Shown: positions 35,712 to 48,237, numbered from the stretch's first letter. The stretch: 55,598 bases of DNA from Rhizobium sp. Q54 (GCA_945871805.1 CAMBXE010000004.1:1-55598); one strand, 5' to 3'. Program-made: numbers and translations. The notes: generated from the sequence alone by a model not told the origin.

Positions 35712-36292
35712 ATAAAATTTTAGATATTTTGCGCATCCCAATAGTAAAATTTATTGGTATCGGCGCCATTCTTTACTTCGCACTTTTTGCTAACAAACAG
35801 CAGCCAGATTCTCTGGGCAATCGCTTGTCGAAAGAGGAAATTAACAAAACTTTCGTTGAGGCAAAAAATAGAAGTCGCTTCATTATTGCCAATGTACACA
35901 CGGCGCAAGAAATCAATGGGGGCAAAGCTCTTCAACCAAATCCTGCAGCAAAAATTACAATTGAAGATTTAGAAATAGGTAAAGATGAAAATATCATTTC
36001 TTGCGGCAGCGAAGTTGAAATTGCTTACGGAATCTACGACGCAAATAACAAAACATTAAAAACAGTAAGCTCGGAAAAATTGATTATTGGCAGCAATCTC
36101 GACAAAATAATTGAACAAAATGTCATCGGCATGAAAAGCGGCGGAATAAGGAATATCAACATCCCCCACGATTTTAAGAGCGACGATCAAAAATTAAACG
36201 ACATGTTAAATTTTTATCATTCCGATTTGCGCTACCAAATTTCCGCGACCTCAATAGCTGCGAACGGCGATGCCAAAACTTTTTGCCAATGA
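35708..36292 (+). CDS. Membrane-anchored FKBP-like protein
   Basis: A 194-residue protein with an N-terminal hydrophobic anchor (about 12-28) and a C-terminal domain (about 95-185) that looks like an FKBP-type peptidyl-prolyl isomerase: EVEIAYGIYDANNKTL, EKLIIG-S-NLDKIIEQNVIGMKSGGIRNINIP. The order 'G...I.G...MK.G..R...IP' is the FKBP pattern, but aromatic active-site residues seem changed, so isomerase activity is doubtful. The name rests on pattern only. Coupled to tsaC and yciB by ATGA overlaps. Confidence 0.6.
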   Translation: MNKILDILRIPIVKFIGIGAILYFALFANKQQPDSLGNRLSKEEINKTFVEAKNRSRFIIANVHTAQEINGGKALQPNPAAKITIEDLEIGKDENIISCGSEVEIAYGIYDANNKTLKTVSSEKLIIGSNLDKIIEQNVIGMKSGGIRNINIPHDFKSDDQKLNDMLNFYHSDLRYQISATSIAANGDAKTFCQ

Positions 36293-36891
36293 AAAAAAAA
36301 TCTCCTTCGAAAAAATTAGAAAAAAAATCGCATGACGGCTCTGTTAAATTTCTTTATGATTACTTACCGTTAATTGTTTTTTTTGCCTGCTACAAATTTG
36401 CCAAAACCCCTGACCCACTAATCACCGCAACGATCTACATGGTAATCACCACTTTTTTTGCGCTGATTATTTCTTACTTACTAACCAGAAAAATTCCCCT
36501 GGTGGCGCTAGTTTCTGGAATTGTCCTCGCCATCTTCGGCGGGTTAACGGTGCTGCTTAAAAACGACATCTTCATCAAAATAAAACCAACAATTATTAAC
36601 TTAATTTTTGCGGCGATTTTATTTTACGGCTACTTGGTCAAGAAACCTCTGCTCTCTTACCTTCTCGGCGAACAAATTAAAATGCGTAACGCGGCATGGA
36701 TTACTCTTTCAATGCGCTGGGCCTGTTTTTTTGTCTTTTTAGCACTGCTAAATGAATTCATCTGGCGCACCTGTTCGACTGATTTCTGGGTGCAATTCAA
36801 AGTGTTCGGGATGATGCCGATCTCGCTGCTCTTCACTATTTCTCAGATCCCTTTCATGATGAACGAAATGAAAATTAGTAAGCCAGAATAG
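36289..36891 (+). CDS. yciB: Septation protein A family (IspZ/YciB)
   Basis: A 200-residue inner-membrane protein with about five spans. The conserved start of the membrane part reads LYDYLPLIVFFACYKFA, followed by PLVALVSGIVLAIFGGLTVLL, KPTIINLIFAAILF and TLSMRWACFFVFLALLNEFIWR, all typical of YciB. YciB interacts with the divisome and elongasome. A TTG at 36283 is an alternative start, but the ATG at 36289 forms ATGA with the upstream stop. Its 3' end overlaps the 3' end of mreC by 17 bp. Confidence 0.93.
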   Translation: MKKKSPSKKLEKKSHDGSVKFLYDYLPLIVFFACYKFAKTPDPLITATIYMVITTFFALIISYLLTRKIPLVALVSGIVLAIFGGLTVLLKNDIFIKIKPTIINLIFAAILFYGYLVKKPLLSYLLGEQIKMRNAAWITLSMRWACFFVFLALLNEFIWRTCSTDFWVQFKVFGMMPISLLFTISQIPFMMNEMKISKPE

Positions 36892-37711
36892 TCACCAAGT
36901 CAGCATTATTAACATCTTCCACCATCGACACTAAAACAGAATCTTTGCTAACTTTATACACTACTCCAGCAAGAAGTCCGGGTGGCAAAGTGTCGCCATC
37001 TCCAGAAGTAAAAATCATTTCTCCGACTTGAATAGCGTGGTTCTTTGGTAAGTACAAAATCTCCATCATGCCACTGCCGTTACCAACTAAAATACCTTTG
37101 GCTCTAGCTTGAGATGTTATAACAGGAATTCGAGAAATCGCATCATTCAACAAAAAAATATGCGATTTATTTTCGTAAACTTCCGCAATTCTCCCGATTA
37201 CGCCACGCTTTCCAGTAATAATTTCACCCTCTTTCAAGCCGCGATCTTCTCCGGCATCGATAAAAATTTTCTGATTAAAAAGGGGGCGTGATCTTCCAAC
37301 AATTTGCGCAACTTTAAAACTCGCGCTCTTCGATGAAATAAAATGCAACATCTTGCGCAGATCCTTATTCTCTTGATGGATATTGAGTGATTTAATGTAG
37401 AAAGATCGAAGCTTTACCAACTCCTCTTTAAGATTTTGATTTTCTTCTTTGGCCTGCACCAACTCACCAAAATCAGTAACTAGGCTGAACGCGACGTTGA
37501 ATGGAAAGGCTGCAAACTTAGCGATGGGCACAGAAAAGTCGACAAAAGCCGAAGAAACATCGCGCGAAAAATCATGATCAACTTTCGAAATAACCAAGCA
37601 AACCACGCACAGAAAGCTAAAAAAAACAGTTTCGATTTTGTTAAAAACCAAACTAAAGCTGTGTTTGATGCTGTAATTGACGCGTTTTTTGCTAAAGTTG
37701 AGATGTTGCAC
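36875..37711 (-). CDS. mreC: Rod shape-determining protein MreC
   Basis: A 278-residue bitopic protein: cytoplasmic start, one membrane span (about 29-46), a coiled-coil stretch (about 83-110, AKEENQNLKEELVKL) and two beta domains with VGRSRPLFNQKIFIDAGEDRGLKEGE, GVIGRI and GSGMMEILYLP. It links MreB to the peptidoglycan machinery. Follows mreB by 6 bp. mreD is not next in line; the following gene is convergent yciB. Confidence 0.95.
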   Translation of the reverse strand: MQHLNFSKKRVNYSIKHSFSLVFNKIETVFFSFLCVVCLVISKVDHDFSRDVSSAFVDFSVPIAKFAAFPFNVAFSLVTDFGELVQAKEENQNLKEELVKLRSFYIKSLNIHQENKDLRKMLHFISSKSASFKVAQIVGRSRPLFNQKIFIDAGEDRGLKEGEIITGKRGVIGRIAEVYENKSHIFLLNDAISRIPVITSQARAKGILVGNGSGMMEILYLPKNHAIQVGEMIFTSGDGDTLPPGLLAGVVYKVSKDSVLVSMVEDVNNADLVTILAY

Positions 37712-37717
37712 TTTGCA

Positions 37718-40295
<2,578 letters not shown>

Positions 40296-40377
40296 TTTTT
40301 GGAATTTTTGATTGGAAAATTTCCGCGCAAATTACAAGTTTAAGTGGCTAATTGTAAACTTCTTTTTCTCTCAAAAA

Positions 40378-41310
40378 ATGCTTAGAAAAAACGACATTGT
40401 AGACATCATCTCGCCAGGAACGGCATGCACTCGCGACGAATTAGAAAAAATAAAAAATTACGTAAAAAAAATCGGATTAACGCCAAGAATTTTTTTAGAA
40501 AAAGAAACGAGCATCACTAAAAAATTAACTCACGAATTCGCTTCAATTCCCGCCGAAATACGTTTTGAGCAATTAAAGAAATCGATCGAAAATAAAGATT
40601 CAAAAATCATTTGGTGCGCGCGCGGAGGCTACGGCAGCGCTGAAATTTTGCCCCTTCTACAAAAAATGAAAAAGCCGAAAGTGCCAAAAATTTTTATCGG
40701 ATTTTCTGATATTTCTGCGCTCAATACTTTTTTAATTCAACAATGGAACTGGCAAGTGATTAGTGCGCCGATGCTGATTCAGCTTGCTCTCTTGTTGGTT
40801 TCAAAAAAATCTGAAAAAGGAATTTTGGATTTAATTTTCGGCAAAACTAAAGAATTAAAATACTCGTTAACAACTGCCGGACATCAACTAGCGGCCCCAA
40901 TGGCAGGTGGCTGCATCTCTGTTTTGATCAATAATTTTGGAACCAAAAATCAACTCGATTGGAGAAATAAAATTCTTTTTTTAGAAGATGAGGGAGAGGA
41001 TGGAGAGAGGCTTGATCGCTACTTTCACCAGATCGTAATGATCGTCAAAGACACTAAAATAAAACCGTGCGCAGTAATTTTAGGAAATTTTCTTGAAACC
41101 AATCCTCATGGTGCACCGAAAGAAAAAAATATCAAAATCGCGATCCAGAAATTCACTGAGAAACTCAACGGAATTGTCCCAGTTTTTCAGGAAAAAACTT
41201 CATGTCTTGGCCACGGTAAAAACATGTTACCCCTACTTTTAGGAGCTGAGGCAAAAATTACTGCGGATGGATTTTTGATCCAAAAATTAGAACTTAAAAA
41301 TCGTGCTTAA
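40378..41310 (+). CDS. ldcA: Muramoyltetrapeptide L,D-carboxypeptidase (LdcA, S66)
   Basis: A 310-residue cytoplasmic serine peptidase that trims the terminal D-Ala from recycled murein tetrapeptides. Nucleophile region WCARGGYGSAEILPLL, FIGFSDISALNTFL, MAGGCISVLINNFGT and FLEDEGEDGERLDRYFHQ (Glu), and near the end LGHGKNMLPLLLGA (His). I chose the ATG at 40378, since an in-frame start at 40312 adds 22 non-conserved residues. Overlaps rlmN by 8 bp. Divergent from leuA. Confidence 0.94.
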   Translation: MLRKNDIVDIISPGTACTRDELEKIKNYVKKIGLTPRIFLEKETSITKKLTHEFASIPAEIRFEQLKKSIENKDSKIIWCARGGYGSAEILPLLQKMKKPKVPKIFIGFSDISALNTFLIQQWNWQVISAPMLIQLALLLVSKKSEKGILDLIFGKTKELKYSLTTAGHQLAAPMAGGCISVLINNFGTKNQLDWRNKILFLEDEGEDGERLDRYFHQIVMIVKDTKIKPCAVILGNFLETNPHGAPKEKNIKIAIQKFTEKLNGIVPVFQEKTSCLGHGKNMLPLLLGAEAKITADGFLIQKLELKNRA

Positions 41311-42394
41311 CTTAACGCATTTCACCAAAGAAGAATTATTCACAGAACTCGCCAAGCTAGGCGAACCACCCTTTCGCGCCAAACAGATTTGGAATTGGAT
41401 TTATGCTCGTGGCATAAAATCTTTTGATGAAATGACCAACATCAAAAAAGAATTGCGCGCAATTTTGGCGCAAAATTTTTCACTCAAGCGACCAGAAATT
41501 TCGAAAGATTTTATCTCTTTCGACGGCACTAGAAAATTTTTAGTAAAGTTTCCCGACGGACGCGAAGTTGAAGCGGTTTTTATTCCCGAAGAAACTAGAG
41601 GAACCCTCTGCATCTCGTCGCAAGTCGGCTGCACCCTCGCCTGCAAATTCTGTCACACCGGCACCCAAACCTTGGTTAGAAATTTAGAATTCCACGAAAT
41701 TGTCGCTCAAATTTTACTCGCCAAAGATTTAATTACCGATTGGGATCAGGGCAATCGCAAACTCACCAACATAGTATTCATGGGCATGGGCGAACCATTC
41801 TTCAATTACGAAAATGTCGCCAAAGCCGTAAAAATTTTAAATGATGAAGAGGGAATTGGGCTCTCTGCGCGTCGAATCACAATCTCAACTTCAGGATTAG
41901 TTCCAGAAATTTTACGCAGCTCAACCGAGCTAAAAACAAATTTAGCAATATCCCTTCATGCCACGAATGACGAGCTTCGAACCGACATCATGGCAATCAA
42001 TAAAAGATACCCGCTCAAGGATTTGCTTAGCGCATGCAAAACTTACAATCGCGAAAATCCGAATCAGAAAATCACCTTCGAATACGTGATGCTCAACGAA
42101 GTAAATGATCACGAAAAACACGCGAAAGAATTAATTGATCTGATTAATAAATTTAATCTGAACGTGAAGATTAATCTAATTCCATTCAATCCATGGGATG
42201 GCTGTGGGTATGGGCGCAGCGGCAATGATCGAATTGAAAAATTTCAGAAAATTCTAAAAAATGCCGGACTTATTTCACCAATTCGCAAAACTCGTGGCGA
42301 TGATGTAATGGCTGCTTGCGGACAATTAAAATCACTATCGGAAAGACAGAAAAAATCTTCAAAAACAATGGACCCCGCAACAAATGCGGGGTGA
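41303..42394 (+). CDS. rlmN: 23S rRNA/tRNA adenine-2-methyltransferase RlmN
   Basis: A 363-residue radical-SAM methylase modifying A2503 of 23S rRNA and A37 of some tRNAs. The cluster motif is Cys110-x3-Cys114-x2-Cys117 (GCTLACKFCHTG), with NIVFMGMGEPFFNYENV, SLHATNDELR, NLIPFNPW and the second catalytic Cys in VMAACGQL. It begins with GTG. The last eight residues (MDPATNAG) are encoded by the first copy of the palindromic repeat array, which also supplies the stop codon. Confidence 0.96.
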   Translation: MLNLTHFTKEELFTELAKLGEPPFRAKQIWNWIYARGIKSFDEMTNIKKELRAILAQNFSLKRPEISKDFISFDGTRKFLVKFPDGREVEAVFIPEETRGTLCISSQVGCTLACKFCHTGTQTLVRNLEFHEIVAQILLAKDLITDWDQGNRKLTNIVFMGMGEPFFNYENVAKAVKILNDEEGIGLSARRITISTSGLVPEILRSSTELKTNLAISLHATNDELRTDIMAINKRYPLKDLLSACKTYNRENPNQKITFEYVMLNEVNDHEKHAKELIDLINKFNLNVKINLIPFNPWDGCGYGRSGNDRIEKFQKILKNAGLISPIRKTRGDDVMAACGQLKSLSERQKKSSKTMDPATNAG

Positions 42395-42553
42395 CAAGCT
42401 GAAGGCGCGCACTTAAAGACTATCGCCTCGAACTTGTTTTGAGGCGAAAAGCTGGAGTTTTGCATTTAAAAACTGTCACACCCCTTCTTTCGGGGTGAAA
42501 AGCCGAAGGTGCGCACTTAAAGACCGTAGCCCCGCACTTGTTGCGGGGTCCGC
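42368..42553. repeat. Array of about 51-bp hairpin repeats
   Basis: Four hairpins in a row separated by a shared linker (consensus AGCYGAAGGYGCGCACTTAAAGAC, shorter in the second unit): stems CCCCGC/GCGGGG (42373-42391), CGCCTC/GAGGCG (42424-42445), ACCCC/GGGGT (42480-42496) and CCCCGC/GCGGGG (42530-42548). The stem sequences differ between copies, yet both strands of each stem change together. Fills the gap between rlmN and ccmB. Confidence 0.85.
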
Positions 42554-42572
42554 TAAAATTAAAACAAATTTG

Positions 42573-43160
42573 GTGCCAATATTTTTCATCATCATCTTCC
42601 ACGAACTCAGAATTAACTTCCGCCAACTCTCACGAATTTTGGCGAGCTTTTTATTCTTTCTAATTTTTCTTTCGAGCTTCTCCTTACTCTCACAAGGCCA
42701 AGACAGCTTGGTCATTATTTTATTTTCTCTGCTTTCTTGTCTGATTTTTTCTTCTGCTGAATTTCTAAAAAAAGATTTTGAGTCAGGCGCAAGCGAACAA
42801 ATTTTAATTTCCTGCGAAAATTTTGAGATTTTTATCGCCGCAAAAATGTTAGCGAATTGGCTAATTTGTTGCGTGCCGATCATCATCACGTCTTCGCTGA
42901 TCAGACCGGATCTTTTGCTGCTGATTATTTTGGTGAGCTTGCTTGTTAATTTTATTTGCTGTTTCTGCGGCGCACTTTCGATTTTAGGCAATGCCGCACC
43001 GATGATTGCTGCACTTGCTCTGCCGCTGATTATTCCAATCCTACTAATCGCACTTGGTGAAGTTGTAACTAGCTTAAAATTGCTTGTCGGACTCTGTTTC
43101 TTCCTTGCGCCAATTCTAATTTTTGCGACCGCAAAAATCGTTAAAATTGCCCACGAGTAA
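42573..43160 (+). CDS. ccmB: Cytochrome c biogenesis protein CcmB
   Basis: A roughly 195-residue inner-membrane component of the CcmAB haem-handling ABC complex (System I). About six membrane spans; motif HELRINFRQLSRILASFLFF at the start, then SQGQDSL, LISCENFEIFIAAKMLANW, SILGNAAPMIAALALPLIIPILL. The start is uncertain: GTG at 42573, TTG at 42570, or GTG at 42495 inside the repeat array; the last would encode repeat-derived residues (SPALVAGS). ccmA is not adjacent. With CycM it supports cytochrome c maturation. Overlaps alr by 20 bp at the 3' end. Confidence 0.87.
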   Translation: MPIFFIIIFHELRINFRQLSRILASFLFFLIFLSSFSLLSQGQDSLVIILFSLLSCLIFSSAEFLKKDFESGASEQILISCENFEIFIAAKMLANWLICCVPIIITSSLIRPDLLLLIILVSLLVNFICCFCGALSILGNAAPMIAALALPLIIPILLIALGEVVTSLKLLVGLCFFLAPILIFATAKIVKIAHE

Positions 43161-44208
43161 TTGCTGAATTTAATCTCGTTACCACTTCGTAATTTGATGT
43201 CTGAGACCAACTAGCCCAATCATCAGCAGTGACTTCCATTTTTCCGTCACGACCAATAATAGTCACAACATCGCCGACTTTTGCCTGCGCCACATCAGTC
43301 ACATCAAGCGCGATTAAATTCATGGTCACACGACCAATTTGTGGAACTTTTTTGCCTCGTAAAATCACCTGACTTTTTCCTGAACTAATGCGCGCAATGC
43401 CATCAAAATAACCAATCGGCAGCACGGCAATTTTTGAGTCGCGCGATAAAATATGAGTGCAGCCATAAGAAACCGAGCTGCCTTTTGGCACGAATTTCAC
43501 TTCAGCAATTCGCGCTCTCCAGGATAAAACTGGCTCGAGTTTAACTGATTTATTTCTTTGTGATGAAGGCCACAGCCCGTAAAGCGAAATACCTATTCTA
43601 ACCATGTCAAAATCAGGATGATTTTTATCGTAAATTGTGCCGGCGCTTGCTGCGTGATGAATTAGCGCCACACCGAATTTAGCTTTCCAACGGAGTAATT
43701 CTTGAACTTGTTTCTTGCTGTAATCATCAAATTTACTTTCGTCAGCGGCGGCAAAATGCGCGTAAATTCCGCAGAGCATTAGTGGAGATTTTTTAAGTAG
43801 AGAAGCAACTTTTTCTAAATCAGAAGAAGTAAAGCCATCGCGCCCCAAGCCTGTATCAACGCAGATGTGAACCTTAAGATTTTTTTTAATTTTTAAAATA
43901 TCGAAGGTTGAAACCGTAACTTCGATGTCATGTTTAATCGCTAAATCGATTTGCTTAGGAAATACGCGAGACATCACTAGCAAAGGTTTCTTGATTCCTT
44001 GCTCACGCAAAAAAACCGCATCTTCAAAAGAAAAAACTGCTAAATAATCGACCTTATTTTGAATGACCGACACCACCTCTAAAAGCCCGTGCCCATAAGC
44101 ATTAGCCTTTACCACCGCCATGAATTTTACTGAGGATTTCAACTGTTTTTTGATCTGCGAAATATTATTTAAAAGCGCTGTTTTATTGATCTCGATCCAA
44201 GTCTGCAT
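43141..44208 (-). CDS. alr: Alanine racemase
   Basis: A 355-residue PLP enzyme making D-alanine for peptidoglycan. The PLP lysine lies in FMAVVKANAYGHGL, the second base Tyr in GSSVSYGCTHI, with VCIDTGLGRDGF-like HICVDTGLGRDGF, and RVTMNLIALDVTD near the C terminus. The size is normal. It is followed downstream only by the overlapping convergent ccmB. Confidence 0.95.
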   Translation of the reverse strand: MQTWIEINKTALLNNISQIKKQLKSSVKFMAVVKANAYGHGLLEVVSVIQNKVDYLAVFSFEDAVFLREQGIKKPLLVMSRVFPKQIDLAIKHDIEVTVSTFDILKIKKNLKVHICVDTGLGRDGFTSSDLEKVASLLKKSPLMLCGIYAHFAAADESKFDDYSKKQVQELLRWKAKFGVALIHHAASAGTIYDKNHPDFDMVRIGISLYGLWPSSQRNKSVKLEPVLSWRARIAEVKFVPKGSSVSYGCTHILSRDSKIAVLPIGYFDGIARISSGKSQVILRGKKVPQIGRVTMNLIALDVTDVAQAKVGDVVTIIGRDGKMEVTADDWASWSQTSNYEVVTRLNSAITRGQF

Positions 44209-44219
44209 AAAGGAATATT

Positions 44220-44239
44220 AAAAAGTCGCGGCGCCGCGA
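44220..44239 (-). terminator. Possible terminator in the infB-alr gap
   Basis: TCGCGGCGCCGCGA (44239-44226) is a perfect 14-bp palindrome and, on the minus strand, is followed by CTTTTT (44225-44220). It lies about 80 bp after the infB stop and 12 bp before the alr start. The stem would be only five GC-rich pairs around a 4-nt loop, so strength is uncertain. Confidence 0.5.
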
Positions 44240-44317
44240 GAATTAGAATTTTTTACGAACGCATCAAAGACTAGGGCTGCTGGGGCAGACTGCGTAATAA
44301 ATGAATTTTGAATTGGC

Positions 44318-46834
44318 CTAAAGAGATCTTTTTTTCTCAACAACTTCGTAACACTCGATCATGTCTTTTTCTTTGATGTCGTCGTAATTTTCGAAGGCGA
44401 TACCGCACTCGAAACCAGTCTTCACTTCTTTCGCATCATCCTTGAAGCGCTTAAGCGTTCTTAACTCGCCATCGTGAATCACGACATTGTCGCGAAGTAG
44501 ACGGGCTCTAGCGTTGCGCTTGATCACACCATCAATAACGTAAGATCCAGCAACTTTTCCAGAACCAGAAACTTTGAAGACTTGGCGGATTTCGGCGCGG
44601 CCTAAATGCTCTTCATTCTGAACTGGCGTTAACATGCCAGTGAGCAGCAACTTCAAGTCATCGACTAAGTTGTAGATGATTGAATAGTAGCGAATTTCGA
44701 TGCCTTTTGTTTGCGCCATTTCTTTTGCTGACGCATTAGCGCGAACATTAAAGCCAACAATCATAGCGCCAGATGCGGCAGCGAGAGAAATATCAGAATC
44801 AGAAACTCCACCAGTTGCTGAATGGACAACCTTAATCGCGACTTCTTCATTATTTAATTTGGCTACGGTTCCAATGATGGCCTCAACCGAACCGTGCACA
44901 TCGCCCTTAATGATGATGTTCAAATATTTTAATTTTCCTTTGCCGGATTCTTTAAAAATGTCAGAGAATGATCTGGCAGAATTCTTCAATGCCTTCGCTT
45001 CTTTTTCTTTGCGTGAACGGTAAGAAATAATTTCGCGCGCCTGTCTTTCTTCGTCAACTTCAAAGAATTTATCTCCGGCGTTTGGAGCGCTGTCTAAGCC
45101 GAGAACTTCAACTGGAACTGAAGGAGTCGCTGACTTTACTGTGTTACCGAGATCGTCAGACATTTTTCTAACGCGGCCAAAAGATGTGCCAACAACAATT
45201 AGATCAGAGGTATCGAGCGTTCCTTTTTGTACGATTAATGTTGCCACAACACCACGCGCTGGATCGATTCTCGACTCAAGTACTACGCCACTTGCTTTGC
45301 CTTCGTATTGCGATTTTAGATCGAGCACTTCCGCTTGTAACAAAATTATTTCTTCGAGCTTTTCGAGATTTTTCTTTGTCTTGGCTGAAACATGAACAAA
45401 CATCACGTCACCGCCTAAATCTTCAGCGACAACATTGTGAGAGAGAAGCTCTTGCTTGACACGCTCTGGATCCGCCCCTGGTTTATCAATTTTATTTACA
45501 GCAACAATCATCGGGACATTTGCAGCCTTGGCATGATTGATCGCTTCGATTGTTTGAGCTTTAACGCCATCATCAGCAGCAACTACCAACACAACGACGT
45601 CGGTAACATTAGCGCCGCGTGAACGCATTTCAGTAAAGGCTTCGTGGCCTGGAGTATCGAGAAAAGTAATAAATTTTCCGCCAGCAGTTTTGATGCGAGA
45701 AGCGCCAATGTGTTGAGTAATTCCGCCATGCTCGCGCGCAACAACATCGGTCTCGCGCAAAGCATCGAGCAAAGAAGTTTTACCGTGATCGACGTGACCC
45801 ATGATTGTAACGATTGGTGCGCGCGCTAGAAGCTCATGTTCTTCACCGCCTTCCTCAAGAATATTTTCAACGTCAGAATGAGAGGAGCGCTTTGCCTTGT
45901 GACCAAATTCAGCAATGATGATTTCCGCAGTATCGGCATCAACAGCCTGATTACTGGTTACAACCATTCCCATGACAAAAAGTTTTTTAACTACATCGCC
46001 AACTTTTTCAGTCATGCGTTCAGCTAAATCAGCGATGCTGATTAATTCTGGAATGACAACTTCTCGCGAAATTTTTTTGTATTCTTTGGTAGATGCTTGT
46101 TCCTGATTTCTATTTTTCCCTTTTTTACGCTTACGCCCCGAGCCATCAGAATCATCGGAATTGGTATTAATGACGTAGGTCGTTCTGCGAGTATTTACGC
46201 GCTCTTCTTTGAAGCTTGGTTTCTTCTTAGCATCCTCTTCAAAGCTCTTTTTTATTGGAGCGGCCGGTAATTTCTTTTGCTTTTTTTTGTCACGCTCTTC
46301 CCTTTCTTTGGAGAGACGCTGTTGTTCTTGCTTTCTTCTTTCTTCAGCAAGTTTTTCACGCTCTTCTTTTTGACGGTTGGCAACATCGACACTTTGTCTG
46401 ATTTTGCCACGCACGTCGAACTGATCTAATTTGTAATCAGGAATATTATGTTGTTTTACTAAAGCTGGTGCTGGGGCTGGCTCAACAATACTTTCTTCGA
46501 TGACAACCTCTTCCGACTTAATCTCTTCTTCAATCTGAACTTTTTTGTTCGCTCTACTTAAAATTTCATGAGTTTTGATTTCACTTTTAACCTCACCAGA
46601 TCTTGAAACCGCTCTTATTCTGGCTTCAAATTCATTCTTACTTAGCTCGACTGTATCACGATCTTCACCAGGTTTTGAGTCTCTCTTACGTCCTTTAATG
46701 GTGACTTGAACCGATGAGCTGCCGAGTTTTTTTTCGGTATTAGTTTTTACAGCAAGATTCTGAATACTAACTGGAGTCGACAGCTTGAGAGTGAGGCGCG
46801 AACGCGTTGTGTTTTGGTTGTTTTCGTCTGTCAT
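44318..46834 (-). CDS. infB: Translation initiation factor IF-2
   Basis: An 838-residue IF-2. Residues 1-270 are a charged, low-complexity N-terminal part with a Glu/Lys/Arg coiled stretch; an IF2-N-type module ([23 protein letters not shown]) follows. GTPase motifs: [47 protein letters not shown]-terminal domains C1 and C2 bind fMet-tRNA. Starts 3 bp after the nusA stop; the usual ylxR between the two is absent. Confidence 0.97.
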   Translation of the reverse strand: MTDENNQNTTRSRLTLKLSTPVSIQNLAVKTNTEKKLGSSSVQVTIKGRKRDSKPGEDRDTVELSKNEFEARIRAVSRSGEVKSEIKTHEILSRANKKVQIEEEIKSEEVVIEESIVEPAPAPALVKQHNIPDYKLDQFDVRGKIRQSVDVANRQKEEREKLAEERRKQEQQRLSKEREERDKKKQKKLPAAPIKKSFEEDAKKKPSFKEERVNTRRTTYVINTNSDDSDGSGRKRKKGKNRNQEQASTKEYKKISREVVIPELISIADLAERMTEKVGDVVKKLFVMGMVVTSNQAVDADTAEIIIAEFGHKAKRSSHSDVENILEEGGEEHELLARAPIVTIMGHVDHGKTSLLDALRETDVVAREHGGITQHIGASRIKTAGGKFITFLDTPGHEAFTEMRSRGANVTDVVVLVVAADDGVKAQTIEAINHAKAANVPMIVAVNKIDKPGADPERVKQELLSHNVVAEDLGGDVMFVHVSAKTKKNLEKLEEIILLQAEVLDLKSQYEGKASGVVLESRIDPARGVVATLIVQKGTLDTSDLIVVGTSFGRVRKMSDDLGNTVKSATPSVPVEVLGLDSAPNAGDKFFEVDEERQAREIISYRSRKEKEAKALKNSARSFSDIFKESGKGKLKYLNIIIKGDVHGSVEAIIGTVAKLNNEEVAIKVVHSATGGVSDSDISLAAASGAMIVGFNVRANASAKEMAQTKGIEIRYYSIIYNLVDDLKLLLTGMLTPVQNEEHLGRAEIRQVFKVSGSGKVAGSYVIDGVIKRNARARLLRDNVVIHDGELRTLKRFKDDAKEVKTGFECGIAFENYDDIKEKDMIECYEVVEKKRSL

Positions 46835-46837
46835 TAT

Positions 46838-48124
46838 TTACGAATTTTTCTGAAGAAATTCCTCAGCTCTACGCTTAACTTCACCGGCAATGTCTTCGTC
46901 AAAACCTTCAATTGAAGCAATTTCAGAAACTTCAGATTGAGCTAGAGACTCAACGGTTAAGAACCCTTCAGAAGCAAGAAGATTTGCGATCATTTCTTCA
47001 ACATCAAGCGCTTCAACAAAGAGTTTAGAAGCCTGATTAAATTCAGCGGTGCGTCGTGCTGATTCTTGTTCGTCAGTCATTACATCGATTTTGTAACCGA
47101 CTAATTTCGAAGCGAGTTTGACATTTTGTCCGCCGCGTCCGATCGCTAGACTTAGCTGATCTTCCGCCACTACAGCTTCGATTAAATTATTTTCTTCATC
47201 GACAACAACTTTGCTAACTTTAGCTGGCATTAGAGCACTAATTACAAGTTCAGCCACATTTGGTGACCATTTAAGAATATCGATTTTTTCACCACGAAGT
47301 TCTGAACTAACTGACTGAACACGAGAACCGCGAATGCCGATGAATGAGCCAATGATGTCGATGTCATCACGACGAGAATAAATAGCGATTTTAGCGCGCG
47401 AACCTGGATCACGAGCAACCGCTTTCACTTCAATATTTCCTTCGTAAAGCTCTGGAACTTCTTGTTCAAAAAGTCTCACCAAAAATTGTGGATGCGTGCG
47501 TGACAAGAAAATTTGTGCGCCGAATGGTTCTTTGCGCACATCTTCAATGTAGCAACGAATACGATCACCAACGCGAAAATTTTCTTTTGGGATCAGGCCG
47601 CTTTCGTGAATTACAGCTTCGTAACCATCAACTTCCATCACGATATTTTTTAGACCAATTTTCTTCACTGAAGCGCTGACAATATCAGCAATACGATCTT
47701 TGAACTCGTTGTATTCTTTATTCTTTTCCGCCTCTTTAACTTTGCGAATGATCTCGTTTCTAGCAACTTGTGCAACAACGCGACTGAGATCGATCGGTGG
47801 CAACTCTTGTACTACGAAATCACCAATTTCTGCATCAGAATTTTCTTGTTTTGCATGTTTAAGAGTGATGTGAGTACGCACGTCAAAATCTTCAACATCA
47901 TCATTAGAAACTTGCAACTTATTGAAGAGTTTTATTTGCCCAGTTTTTCTGTCGATTTTGCAATCGATGTCTAGGTGACTACCGTATTTTTTCTTCGCAG
48001 CAAGTTTAATACCCTCTTCCATCGCCTCAATAATCTCTTGCAGAGAGATGCCTTTTTCGTGCGCGATATTTTCAGCGACCAACAAAATTTCTTTGTTGCC
48101 CATGATGGTCAAATTACTAGCCAT
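46838..48124 (-). CDS. nusA: Transcription factor NusA
   Basis: A 428-residue elongation/termination factor. N-terminal RNAP-binding domain (about 1-125), S1 domain (about 130-200), KH1 and KH2 (about 205-345; GSFIGIRGSRVQSVSSELRG split motif, SLAIGRGGQNVKLAS), and one C-terminal helix-hairpin-helix repeat (about 370-425, EMIANLLASEGFLTVESLAQ). Shorter than E. coli NusA (495) because one acidic repeat is missing. rimP, the usual upstream gene, is not here. A second ATG eight codons in is a possible start. Confidence 0.96.
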   Translation of the reverse strand: MASNLTIMGNKEILLVAENIAHEKGISLQEIIEAMEEGIKLAAKKKYGSHLDIDCKIDRKTGQIKLFNKLQVSNDDVEDFDVRTHITLKHAKQENSDAEIGDFVVQELPPIDLSRVVAQVARNEIIRKVKEAEKNKEYNEFKDRIADIVSASVKKIGLKNIVMEVDGYEAVIHESGLIPKENFRVGDRIRCYIEDVRKEPFGAQIFLSRTHPQFLVRLFEQEVPELYEGNIEVKAVARDPGSRAKIAIYSRRDDIDIIGSFIGIRGSRVQSVSSELRGEKIDILKWSPNVAELVISALMPAKVSKVVVDEENNLIEAVVAEDQLSLAIGRGGQNVKLASKLVGYKIDVMTDEQESARRTAEFNQASKLFVEALDVEEMIANLLASEGFLTVESLAQSEVSEIASIEGFDEDIAGEVKRRAEEFLQKNS

Positions 48125-48237
48125 GTCGTATCGTTTTTTATTAAAAATTTAAGTAAGAGAGAGAAAGATAAGGTGCAGCTTTAATGATGTGGGGTGAGGC
48201 AGCGCAAGCTATTTAGGCAAAAATTGAAAGCAACTGC

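Noticed and set aside
42368-42553. CRISPR array
   Set aside because: The units are palindromic hairpins with a shared linker; there are no identical repeats with unique spacers and no cas genes.
42476-43210. Minus-strand ORF opposite ccmB
   Set aside because: Ser/Lys/Ile-rich reading of the antisense strand without motifs; the + strand CcmB has clear family features.
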